A DNA stretch of 64,000 nucleotides from Lachnospiraceae bacterium (lineage in GTDB: Bacteria > Bacillota > Clostridia > Lachnospirales > Lachnospiraceae): assembly GCA_910575105.1 (NCBI GenBank), contig CAJTDK010000009.1:107756-171755 (forward strand). The letters run 5' to 3'. Shown in pieces: positions 1 through 7,385 of the stretch. The position numbers and the translations under genes are program-made. Each line of letters begins with the position of its first letter. The stretch's first letter is position 1. A model generated the notes under the pieces. That model saw nothing but the letters and a program-made list of their open reading frames with translations. It had not been told where the DNA came from and did not search any database.

Positions 1-938
1 ATATCGAGGAGCGGGCGAAGATCAATACTTTCCGTTCTGTCAGTGCGATGATTGCCATCGGCATTATCAATATTGTGACGGTTCCGCTGATCACCGCTCT
101 CGGTGGCGGTAATGACAAAAGAGGCTACCTTTTGATCGCTGTACTGTACGGATGTATCTTCGCGGCATGCCACATTTTCTGCTTCGCAAAGACGAAAGAA
201 GTAGTGGAGGTCCCGGAAAAGGAAAAGACCTCCCTGAAGGTTCAGCTTTCTGCCGTTAAAAAAAATAAACCGTATATGATCGCGGTGGCGGGGCAATTCC
301 TGTCCGGAATCACTCTTTACGGGAGAAATGCGGATGCGCTGTACTACTTTACCTATGTGGAGGGGGATCAGGCATTATTCAGTACATACTCGCTGTTTAT
401 CATTATCCCTTCGATCATCGGCGCGGCGTGCTTTCCGTTTGTATTCAGGCTGACGAATAATAAAGGGCGTTCGGCGTCCATCTTTGCCCTGCTGACAGGA
501 ATAAGCATGTTCTGTATGTATTTTTTCACCGATGGTGGGTCGCCGGTTCCTTTCTACGCATGTTCCTGCCTGGCACAGTTCTTTTTCTCGGGCTTCAACA
601 CAGCTATCTACGCGATCGTACCGGACTGTGTGGAATATGGAGAGTGGAAGACCGGGCTTCGGAACGACGGTTTCCAGTACGCCTTCATCTCCCTGGGCAA
701 TAAGATCGGGATGGCGATCGGGACCTCTGTACTTGCGGGCATTCTGGGAATGCTTGGATATGTGGCGAACCAGCAGCAGAATCCGGCCGTATTGTCCGTG
801 ATCAAGCATTCCTTTACAACGGTTCCGGGAATGCTGTGGATCGTAACGGCGGTAGTGCTGTATTTTTACCGACTGAATAAGAAAGCTTATAATCAGATCG
901 TGGAGGAGATCCAGGAGAGAAAGAGGGCAGTGTCCTGA
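1..938 (+). CDS. GPH-family sugar:cation symporter, 3' part
   Basis: The gene runs in from before the window; the open frame starts at base 3 and about 311 C-terminal residues are present, ending at TGA 936-938. The protein is hydrophobic with about six or seven membrane segments visible (for example around GIINIVTVPLITAL near the start and the WIVTAVVLYFY stretch near the end). The motif VPDCVEYGEWKTG and the short basic tail are typical of the glycoside-pentoside-hexuronide cation symporters (melibiose/glucuronide carrier type) of the MFS. It would import a sugar or glycoside with Na+ or H+. The substrate cannot be told from this part. It is followed by a structured repeat and not by a co-directional gene in close contact. 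Confidence 0.85.
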   Translation, partial: IEERAKINTFRSVSAMIAIGIINIVTVPLITALGGGNDKRGYLLIAVLYGCIFAACHIFCFAKTKEVVEVPEKEKTSLKVQLSAVKKNKPYMIAVAGQFLSGITLYGRNADALYYFTYVEGDQALFSTYSLFIIIPSIIGAACFPFVFRLTNNKGRSASIFALLTGISMFCMYFFTDGGSPVPFYACSCLAQFFFSGFNTAIYAIVPDCVEYGEWKTGLRNDGFQYAFISLGNKIGMAIGTSVLAGILGMLGYVANQQQNPAVLSVIKHSFTTVPGMLWIVTAVVLYFYRLNKKAYNQIVEEIQERKRAVS

Positions 939-950
939 TTGGAGGGAGAA

Positions 951-1112
951 GACCAGTTGTTACTATTCATGGTACAGGAGCCGCTCATAGCAACGATTCG
1001 TGGCAGCATTCCTAAGTTTGCTGCGCAAAAGCCGCCATCACTCCTGTATCATGCTCTTACGGAATGCACAGCCAGTGCGCATTCCTGACTCATGAACAAT
1101 AACGACCAGTTA
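951..1112 (+). repeat. Dispersed intergenic hairpin repeat, copy A, within larger imperfect inverted repeat
   Basis: The core at 1043-1104 carries a dyad GGAATGCAC (1061-1069), spacer AGCCAGT, GCGCATTCC (1077-1085), flanked by sequence shared with copies at 60761-60820 and, on the other strand, 19921-19979. Here the core lies inside a larger imperfect inverted repeat: the stretch 951-979, ending TTCATGGTACAGGA, pairs with 1083-1112, starting TCCTGACTCATGAA. The whole looks like a small non-coding mobile or REP-like element just after the symporter gene. The gene-free stretch 939-1460 holds this element plus the lysine riboswitch described below. Confidence 0.7.
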
Positions 1113-1143
1113 ACAAAAAATTGCAAAAAAAGTACGACATACA

Positions 1144-1172
1144 TTGACAACAGACCTTAAACATGTTAAAAA
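1144..1172 (+). promoter_or_regulatory. Probable sigma-A promoter of the lysine riboswitch transcript
   Basis: A perfect TTGACA (1144-1149) is followed after 17 bases by TAAAAA (1167-1172), a weak -10. It lies about 25 bases before the L-box aptamer, which is the expected place for a riboswitch promoter. Confidence 0.5.
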
Positions 1173-1193
1173 TGTACTATATGAATAACAGAA

Positions 1194-1358
1194 GACATGA
1201 TAGAGGCGCGGATTTCATCAGTAGTGCAGGGCCATAGTCGGGGGACTGTCCTGCAGGAAAGGGGAAGCCGCCGAAGAGACCCTCTCCCCAAGGATGATCT
1301 CTGGGACGCAGGCAGAATATGTTGCGGACTGTCACAGAAGTGGAGCGCTATCGGTGTA
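1194..1358 (+). promoter_or_regulatory. Lysine riboswitch (L box) aptamer
   Basis: The leader matches the L-box pattern as I know it from lysC leaders: GATAGAGGCGCG (1199-1210) at the 5' side, GGGGAAGCCGCCGAAG (1261-1276) in the middle, and GGACTGTCACAGAAG (1326-1340) followed by GGAGCGCTATC (1342-1352) at the 3' side. The P1 helix forms between GATAG near 1199 and CTATC near 1348. The order and spacing of all the strongly conserved blocks agree with the family. It should bind lysine and switch off the downstream gene by means of the terminator at 1389-1440. Confidence 0.88.
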
Positions 1359-1388
1359 TGGAGTATGATATATAATAGAGATAGTTGT

Positions 1389-1440
1389 ATGCCATGAGCG
1401 CGCCCGGAAAAAGCGTTGTTCATGGCATTTTATATTTTTT
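1389..1440 (+). terminator. Rho-independent terminator, expression platform of the lysine riboswitch
   Basis: ATGCCATGA (1389-1397) pairs with TCATGGCAT (1420-1428), followed by a T-rich tract to 1440. It lies between the aptamer and the start codon at 1461, so lysine-bound RNA would terminate before the gene. Confidence 0.8.
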
Positions 1441-1460
1441 ACCTTCAGAAAGGATTTGAG

Positions 1461-3095
1461 ATGATGAGAGAAAAGAAAAAAGCAATGTGGGGGGTAATTA
1501 CACTCCTCGGGATTCTCCTGATGAGCAGTATGACCGTATTTGCGGCAGACGATGCAGCAGAGTACGTGCCGGCGATGTACGCCTCCTTCTGGTCGCTGGT
1601 TCCTCCAGTGGTGGCCATCGTTCTTGCGCTGATTACAAAAGAGGTTTACAGCTCCCTGTTTATCGGAATTGTGATCGGAGGAGTATTTTATTCGGGATTT
1701 TCTTTTGAAACGACGGTACTCCATGTATTTCAGGACGGTATCGTGGGGGTTCTTACGGATGCCTACAATATGGGAATCTTAGTGTTCCTTGTTATTCTGG
1801 GCGTTATGGTCTGTATGATGAACAAGGCGGGCGGTTCGGCGGCTTTCGGGCGCTGGGCCAGCGAGCATATCAAAAGCCGTGTGGGGGCGCAGCTCGCGAC
1901 GATCCTTCTCGGCGTGCTGATTTTTATTGATGACTATTTTAACTGTCTGACGGTGGGAAGCGTGATGCGGCCGGTGACGGATAAGCACAATGTGTCCAGG
2001 GCGAAGCTTTCCTACCTGATTGATGCGACGGCGGCTCCGGTGTGCATCATCGCGCCGATCTCTTCCTGGGCGGCAGCGGTGACCGGATTTGTAGAGGGGG
2101 AGGACGGATTTTCCATCTTTATCCGTGCCATTCCGTTTAACTACTATGCGATTCTTACGATTGTCATGATGGTGACTGTCGTGCTGTTAAAGATGGATTA
2201 CGGCCCGATGAAGCTGCATGAGAAGAATGCAGTCGCGGGGGATCTCTACACAACTCCGGACCGTCCTTATGCCAATGCGGAGGAAGATATAACGGAGAGC
2301 AGGGGCGGGGTCATCGATCTGCTCTTCCCGGTTATCGTGCTGATCATCTGCTGTGTCATCGGTATGATCTACACAGGCGGATTCTTTAGCGGAACCGGCT
2401 TTGTGGAGGCGTTTTCCGGAAGTGATGCGTCTGTCGGGCTGATGCTTGGAAGCTTCTTTGCCTTTGCTGTCACCATCGTGTTCTATGCGGTAAGGAAGGT
2501 GCTGAAGTTCAATGAGTCGATGGCTTGCATCCCGGACGGCTTTAAGGCGATGGTTCCGGCGATCCTGATCCTGACCTTTGCGTGGACGTTAAAGGCGATG
2601 ACAGACAGTCTCGGGGCGAAGGAGTATGTGGCGGCAGTCGTTGAAAATGCTACCGGGCTGTTAAGCCTTCTTCCGGCGATCATCTTCCTCGTAGCGTGTT
2701 TCCTTGCATTTGCGACAGGAACATCCTGGGGAACCTTTGGCATCCTGATCCCGATCGTTGTAGCGGTATTTGTCGGGAAGAATGAGACGATGATGATCAT
2801 GTCCATCTCCGCATGTATGGCGGGGGCAGTCTGCGGCGATCACTGTTCGCCGATCTCGGATACGACGATCATGGCATCTGCGGGGGCACAGTGCAACCAC
2901 GTCAACCATGTGACGACGCAGCTTCCGTATGCGGTTACAGTGGCGGTAGTGTCCTGCGTGACATACCTGCTCGCGGGAGTCTTGCAGAATTTTATCGCGG
3001 GTGCGCTCGTGGCGGTTATCGCGCTTGTGATCGGAATCGTGCTGATGATCGGTACATTACTTGTGATGCGGATGATGACGGCAGAAAAGAATTAG
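1461..3095 (+). CDS. lysW: NhaC-family transporter under a lysine riboswitch, probable lysine transporter LysW
   Basis: The 544-residue protein is very hydrophobic, with about a dozen membrane segments, and has the NhaC antiporter-superfamily pattern (IDDYFNCLTVGSVMRP, then DATAAPVCIIAPISSW, and GDHCSPISDTTI near the C-terminus). The start at 1461 is chosen because AGAAAGGA lies six bases upstream and because an earlier in-frame start (1416) would lie inside the riboswitch terminator. It begins with a signal-like hydrophobic segment ending VFAAD. NhaC-family genes under L-box control have been proposed in the literature as lysine transporters (LysW). The riboswitch here supports lysine uptake rather than plain Na+/H+ exchange; this is inference. 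The next genes, grdXEB, have their own promoter. Confidence 0.82.
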   Translation: MMREKKKAMWGVITLLGILLMSSMTVFAADDAAEYVPAMYASFWSLVPPVVAIVLALITKEVYSSLFIGIVIGGVFYSGFSFETTVLHVFQDGIVGVLTDAYNMGILVFLVILGVMVCMMNKAGGSAAFGRWASEHIKSRVGAQLATILLGVLIFIDDYFNCLTVGSVMRPVTDKHNVSRAKLSYLIDATAAPVCIIAPISSWAAAVTGFVEGEDGFSIFIRAIPFNYYAILTIVMMVTVVLLKMDYGPMKLHEKNAVAGDLYTTPDRPYANAEEDITESRGGVIDLLFPVIVLIICCVIGMIYTGGFFSGTGFVEAFSGSDASVGLMLGSFFAFAVTIVFYAVRKVLKFNESMACIPDGFKAMVPAILILTFAWTLKAMTDSLGAKEYVAAVVENATGLLSLLPAIIFLVACFLAFATGTSWGTFGILIPIVVAVFVGKNETMMIMSISACMAGAVCGDHCSPISDTTIMASAGAQCNHVNHVTTQLPYAVTVAVVSCVTYLLAGVLQNFIAGALVAVIALVIGIVLMIGTLLVMRMMTAEKN

Positions 3096-3110
3096 AGACG
3101 ATGGGAAATG

Positions 3111-3143
3111 GGCAGGAATCCGGTAAGCGGGTTCCTGCCTTTG
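3111..3143 (+). terminator. Hairpin terminator after lysW
   Basis: GGCAGGAA (3111-3118) pairs with TTCCTGCC (3132-3139), followed by TTTG. The T-run is short. It lies 16 bases after the lysW stop codon. Confidence 0.55.
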
Positions 3144-3342
3144 CGGTGCCTCCCCATGAAACACTTTCCTGCGGACTTTGCGGCAAATGCAAAGCTCGGA
3201 GTGAAAAGTAATCGAGGAAGAAAAAATAGAAAAATTTAATAGATGAATTCGGTGATTTTGGATCGTATGATGTTCATTTGACATATTATCGCTATATTAT
3301 CAGAAAAGAAGCATCCTCGTTCCGGGCACATTAGGAAATGTG

Positions 3343-3380
3343 ATGAAAATTATTTCTCATAAATGAAAAATATTTCTTTA
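3343..3380 (+). promoter_or_regulatory. Tandem direct repeats, candidate activator (UAS) sites for the grd promoter
   Basis: Two 18-base direct repeats, ATGAAAATTATTTCTCAT (3343-3360) and ATGAAAAATATTTCTTTA (3363-3380), agree at 14 of 18 positions (14 of the first 15) and are spaced 20 bases apart, two helical turns. Each contains a GAAA-N4-TTTC half-dyad. They lie about 150 bases upstream of the sigma-54-type promoter at 3508, the usual distance for enhancer-binding activator sites. The surrounding region is AT-rich, so chance similarity is possible. The rest of 3144-3614 holds no gene that I can see. Confidence 0.45.
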
Positions 3381-3507
3381 TATTTCGAATAATCTGACAA
3401 ATTTCTCAGTTAAAATCCATAATATCCATAGAAAATGCAAATAAATAAAATATTTTTGAACCAAAAACCAATAAGTCCGGCCTAAATATATGGAAAAACA
3501 GCAAAGT

Positions 3508-3523
3508 TGGCAGAAACTTTGCT
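3508..3523 (+). promoter_or_regulatory. Sigma-54 (-24/-12) promoter upstream of grdX
   Basis: The sequence TGGCAGAAACTTTGCT matches the consensus TGGCACRNNNNTTGCW at every defined position except one (G for C after TGGCA). The invariant GG (3509-3510) and GC (3521-3522) are separated by exactly ten bases. The predicted start of transcription is near 3534, about 80 bases before the grdX start codon. rpoN and a sigma-54 activator gene lie about 6 kb downstream. Confidence 0.75.
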
Positions 3524-3614
3524 ATATTAGTAGAGTAAAGGGATTATTGCCTGAAATAAAAGAAAGACGGATGGTGCAGATGACGGTAAAACAACGCGGA
3601 AAGGGGAGCACAGG

Positions 3615-4013
3615 ATGAAAGGCGTAATGGTGACTAACAATTATAGGTGTCTGGAAAAATGGGAAGGAAGGCTTCGGATTGACTATAACAAAGAATGGGG
3701 ATATCTGGACGTGCTTCTGGCGACGAGGGATTACATCCACAGAGGATATTTTCTTCTGACCCATCCCCTTGCCGGGAGCGTGAAGCCGAACCAGACGCCC
3801 TTCAAGTCAGTGATCCTGGCAGAGGAATCTTTGGAGGGAGCAGAGGAATTCCGGGATCTGGCGCTGATCGAGGAGAGCATTGAGGCGTACCGCAAATTCA
3901 TGAAGAACCGTCCGCTCCCCGGATGGCCGGAACAGACAGCAGAAGATTTCCGGACCATCGATCTTTCTCTGATGGAAGGCGTTATGTCAAATCCGATGAT
4001 GAACAGAAGGTAG
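3615..4013 (+). CDS. grdX: GrdX family protein
   Basis: The 132-residue soluble protein has the GrdX pattern: a VTNN motif near the N-terminus, the block LTHPLAGSVKPNQTPFKSV around residues 50-67, and PGWPE...DFRTIDLSLMEG near the end. GrdX is a small protein of unknown biochemical role found almost only in front of glycine, sarcosine or betaine reductase genes. The start has AAGGGGAG upstream. It is followed after 19 bases by grdE, so the three grd genes form an operon, most likely driven by the sigma-54-type promoter at 3508. Confidence 0.88.
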   Translation: MKGVMVTNNYRCLEKWEGRLRIDYNKEWGYLDVLLATRDYIHRGYFLLTHPLAGSVKPNQTPFKSVILAEESLEGAEEFRDLALIEESIEAYRKFMKNRPLPGWPEQTAEDFRTIDLSLMEGVMSNPMMNRR

Positions 4014-4032
4014 AGCAGGAGGTGCAGCAGCA

Positions 4033-5319
4033 ATGAAATTGGAATTAGGTAAGATTTACATCAGTGATGTCCAATTTGCGGAAAAGACCTATGTGGAGAA
4101 CGGGACATTGTATGTATGTAAAGCGGAGATTGAACGGCTTGTCCTTGAGGATGAGCGGCTTGCAGGCGCGAGGGTGGAGCTTGCAAGGCCCGGCGAATCT
4201 GTCCGGATATCTCCGGTAAAGGACGTGATCGAGCCGAGAGTGAAGGTAGAAGGCGGCGGAGACATATTCCCGGGAGTGATCGGGAAGGTGGGGCAGGTCG
4301 GTGAAGGAAGGACTCATGCACTTGTGGGGGCGACAGTCATCACCTGCGGGAAGATTGTAGGGTTTCAGGAGGGCGTCATCGACATGTCAGGGCCCACGGC
4401 GAAATATACACCTTTTTCCCAGACGAATAATGTGTGCGTAGTCATCGAGCCGGCAGAAGGGCTTGAGACTCACGATTACGAGGCGGCAGGCAGGATGGCG
4501 GGCCTTAAGACGGCGGTGTACGTTGCCGAGGCGGCGAGAGATCTTACGCCGGATGAGGTGGTGACTTACGAGACGAAGCCGCTCCCTATGCAGATCGCCC
4601 AGTATCCGGAGCTTCCGAAGATCGGGTACGTACATATGCTGCAGTCTCAGGGGCTTTTGCACGATACGTATTATTACGGCGTGGACGCGAAGAAATTCGT
4701 TCCGACGATTATGTATCCGACAGAGATCATGGACGGCGCCATCGTCAGCGGGAACTGTGTGGCGCCTTGCGATAAAGTGACGACATACCATCATCTGAAC
4801 AATCCGGTGATCGAGGACCTATACCGGCATCACGGAAAGGACCTGAATTTTGTAGGCGTGATCCTTACCAATGAAAATGTGTTCCTTGCAGATAAGGAGC
4901 GCCACTCTGACATGGTGGCGAAGCTGGCAGAGTTTCTCGGGCTTGACGGGCTTCTCATCACCGAGGAAGGGTACGGCAACCCGGATACGGATCTGATGAT
5001 GAACTGTAAGAAGGTGGCCCGGGCGGGCGTGAAGGTGGTCATTATCACTGATGAATTCCCGGGGCGCGACGGGAAATCCTACTCTCTGGCAGACGCGGTG
5101 CCGGAAGCGGACACGATGGTATCCTGCGGGCAGGGCAACCTGATCGTTCATTTCCCGCCGATGGACAGGCTGATCGGCACGATGGACTATGTGGAGAGCC
5201 AGATCGGCGGGTACGCCGGCTGTATGAATGAGGACGGCAGCTTTGACGCCGAGCTTCAGATCATCATCGCATCAACGATCGCAAACGGCTTTAACAAACT
5301 GGCCGCCCGCACTTATTAG
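4033..5319 (+). CDS. grdE: Glycine/sarcosine/betaine reductase component B, pyruvoyl subunit precursor
   Basis: The 428-residue protein matches GrdE-type proproteins throughout, beginning MKLELGKIYI and with ARPGESVRI and KVEGGGDIFPG. Component B proproteins are cleaved by themselves in front of a cysteine that becomes a pyruvoyl group, which forms a Schiff base with the amino substrate. That cysteine is visible as Cys242 in SGNCVAPCDK, the same number I recall for the characterised GrdE. The subunit works with the selenoprotein GrdB encoded directly downstream. The start is supported by AGGAGGTG. Whether the substrate is glycine, sarcosine or betaine cannot be settled from the sequence, as GrdE, GrdG and GrdI are alike. 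Confidence 0.88.
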   Translation: MKLELGKIYISDVQFAEKTYVENGTLYVCKAEIERLVLEDERLAGARVELARPGESVRISPVKDVIEPRVKVEGGGDIFPGVIGKVGQVGEGRTHALVGATVITCGKIVGFQEGVIDMSGPTAKYTPFSQTNNVCVVIEPAEGLETHDYEAAGRMAGLKTAVYVAEAARDLTPDEVVTYETKPLPMQIAQYPELPKIGYVHMLQSQGLLHDTYYYGVDAKKFVPTIMYPTEIMDGAIVSGNCVAPCDKVTTYHHLNNPVIEDLYRHHGKDLNFVGVILTNENVFLADKERHSDMVAKLAEFLGLDGLLITEEGYGNPDTDLMMNCKKVARAGVKVVIITDEFPGRDGKSYSLADAVPEADTMVSCGQGNLIVHFPPMDRLIGTMDYVESQIGGYAGCMNEDGSFDAELQIIIASTIANGFNKLAARTY

Positions 5320-5335
5320 GAAGGAGGAAATGAAC

Positions 5336-6643
5336 ATGGCAAAATACAGGATCGTACATTATATCAATAACTTTTTCTCCGGAGCCGGCGGCGAGGAGGC
5401 GGCAGGCATGAAGCCGGAGGTTCATCAGGGACCTGTGGGGCCGGGGCTTGCGTTAGAAACGGCTTTCGGGGAGGACTACGAGGTCGCGGCTACTGTTGTG
5501 TGCGGCGACAATTACTTCGGGGAGAACCTTGAGGATGCCACGGCGGAACTGATCGGCATGATCAGGCTCTATGAGCCGGATCTGTTTATCGCGGGGCCTG
5601 CATTCAACGCGGGGCGCTACGGGGTGGCGTGCGGAACCATCTGCAAGGAAGTGGAGAGAGAGCTTGGGATTCCGGTGCTTACGGGCATGTATGAGGAGAA
5701 TCCGGGCGTTGACATGTTCCGCAAGGAGCTGATCGTGATAAAGACAAAGAACTCTGCGGCAGGCATGAGAAAGGCAGTGCCGGTCTTTAAGAATCTGGGG
5801 GAAAAGCTGGTGAAGGGCGAGGAGATCTTAGGGCCGGATACCGAAGGCTATCTGGAGCGGGGAATCCGTGTGAATTACTTTGCAGAAAAACGCGGCTCCG
5901 AGCGTGCCATAGAGCTGCTTTTGAAAAAATGTAAGGGGGAGGAATGTCCTACAGAGTATCCGATGCCGAAGTTTGACCGGGTAGAGCCTGCGGCTCCGGT
6001 TACGGACATGGCGCATACGAAGATTGCTATCGTTACCTCTGGCGGCATCGTTCCTCAGGGGAATCCGGACCATATCGAATCCTCCAGCGCCACCAGGTAC
6101 GGAATATACAGCGTCGCGGGAATGGAGCGGATGGACAAGAAAGACTTTATGACCGTTCACGGCGGCTATGACCGGGCGTTTGTCACGGAGGACCCGAACC
6201 TGGTCATCCCCCTTGACGTGCTCCGCGAGATGCAAAAGGAGGGAGTAATCGGCGAGCTTGCCGACTACTTTATCACGACCACCGGAACCGGGACGTCCAC
6301 CGGGAACGCAAAAGCATTCGGAGAGGATTTTGTAGGAAGGCTTAAGGAGGATAAGATCGGCGCGGTCATCCTCACCTCCACATGAGGCACCTGTACCCGT
6401 TGCGGTGCAACGATGGTGAAGGAGATTGAGCGGGTAGGCATTCCGGTCGTGCATATCTGTACGGTAGTTCCGATTTCGAAGACGATCGGGGCGAACCGGA
6501 TTGTGCCGGCGGTCGGGATTCCGTATCCTCTGGGAGATCCGACAAAATCGCCGGAGCAGAGCAAGAAGATCAGAAGGGAGCTGGTGGAGAGAGGGCTTAA
6601 AGCGCTGGAGACACCGGTGAGTGGACAGACTGTATTTGAATAA
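5336..6643 (+). CDS. grdB: Glycine/sarcosine/betaine reductase component B selenoprotein (UGA = Sec350)
   Basis: The 435-residue reading frame is interrupted by TGA at 6383-6385, which falls at residue 350 in the motif ILTST-U-GTCTRCGATM. The frame continues with full similarity to GrdB to a TAA at 6641-6643, so the TGA codes for selenocysteine. The U-x2-C-x2-C motif (Sec350, Cys353, Cys356) is the redox centre that cleaves the C-N bond of the pyruvoyl-bound substrate and hands a carboxymethyl group to selenoprotein A. The start at 5336 has AAGGAGG eight bases upstream; the ATG at 5330 is too close. A simple gene finder would report a truncated product ending at 6385 and a separate downstream fragment. 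Confidence 0.92.
6386..6420 (+). promoter_or_regulatory. Candidate bacterial SECIS region after the Sec codon
   Basis: Directly after the TGA, GCACC (6387-6391) can pair with GGTGC (6404-6408) around a 12-base loop. A hairpin just downstream of UGA is needed for SelB-dependent Sec insertion in bacteria. The exact fold was judged by eye only. Confidence 0.45.
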
Positions 6644-6650
6644 ATGAAGG

Positions 6651-6695
6651 AAGGCGCATATGCCGGTTTCGTAAACCCGCTGGTATATGCGCCTT
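6651..6695 (+). terminator. Hairpin between convergent grdB and the 6705 gene
   Basis: AAGGCGCATATGCC (6651-6664) pairs almost perfectly with GGTATATGCGCCTT (6682-6695). It has no clear T-run on either strand but sits just after the grdB stop and just after the stop of the gene on the other strand, so it probably ends transcripts from both sides. Confidence 0.55.
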
Positions 6696-6704
6696 GATTG
6701 GAAA

Positions 6705-7304
6705 CTATGAATAGGAAAATTGAGTGTGCTGGCGGCGGTACGTGTCGTTGTCCTTCTGGCGCAGTTCGTTTTCCACCTGCGCAAGCTGTGATTCAAGCTG
6801 CTTGATCTTTCGCTCGTCCGTCTCGGAATTTAACTGTTTCTGAAGTTCGGCCTGCTTCTTTTTCAGCTTTTCAATCTCACGGTCAACCTTGTCAGTATTG
6901 CCGGTGCAGGTTTCTGCTTTTTTGTCGTTGCCGGCATTCTTGTTTTCTTCCGGAGAACCGGTATTCTTGCTGTCCTCCAGAGAATCAGCATTCTTGTCCT
7001 TTGCCGGAGAACTGCCATTCTTGATGTCCTCGGCATCTTCAGCGCGTTTTGGATCGTCAAAATGAATCTTCGGCTTGCCGTTTTCATCGTTTTCCAGCCA
7101 GTAGCGTCCGATGGGCTCCTTTTTTTCTTCCGGTATGTATTCATCCATCACCGGCGCTGCCGGCTGGCTTAGTGATACATCGCCGGTGCGGGAGACGGCT
7201 TCGGTCTTTTGCACCTCGGATGGCTTTTGGGCGCGCTCAGCCGGCGTGGGCTGATATGGTTCCTCATGGAGTTTGTTCGGGTTCATATTCGTAATAGGGT
7301 TCAT
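6705..7304 (-). CDS. Hypothetical hydrophilic coiled-coil protein with internal repeats
   Basis: I do not recognise a family. The 199-residue protein has no signal peptide or membrane segment. Residues about 90-130 contain an imperfect repeat of the type KNADSLEDSKNTGSPEENKN, visible in the DNA as repeated ATTCTTG-containing units at 6935-7030. Residues about 140-190 form a heptad-like charged coiled coil (DREIEKLKKKQAELQKQL). A good ribosome site (GGAGG) precedes the ATG at 7304, which supports it being a real gene. It converges on grdB and stands upstream of nothing in its own direction. Confidence 0.6.
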   Translation of the reverse strand: MNPITNMNPNKLHEEPYQPTPAERAQKPSEVQKTEAVSRTGDVSLSQPAAPVMDEYIPEEKKEPIGRYWLENDENGKPKIHFDDPKRAEDAEDIKNGSSPAKDKNADSLEDSKNTGSPEENKNAGNDKKAETCTGNTDKVDREIEKLKKKQAELQKQLNSETDERKIKQLESQLAQVENELRQKDNDTYRRQHTQFSYS

Positions 7305-7385
7305 TTTTAGGTTCCTCCAATCTTGAAATATTCCGGCAGATGTTCATTGCCTGGTATCTTCAGCATACCACCCATTCACGGAGTT

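Noticed and set aside
1197..1397. A 66-codon plus-strand frame in front of the NhaC-type gene
   Set aside because: It lies fully within the L-box riboswitch and its terminator and has no coding character.
6413..6643. A separate small gene after the grdB TGA
   Set aside because: It is the C-terminal part of GrdB after the selenocysteine codon, with unbroken family similarity across the TGA.
5828..6796. A 322-codon open frame on the minus strand across grdB
   Set aside because: It lies antisense to a clear GrdB protein, has an Arg/His-rich composition of a shadow frame and no ribosome site. It is open only because of the GC-rich codon use of the true gene.
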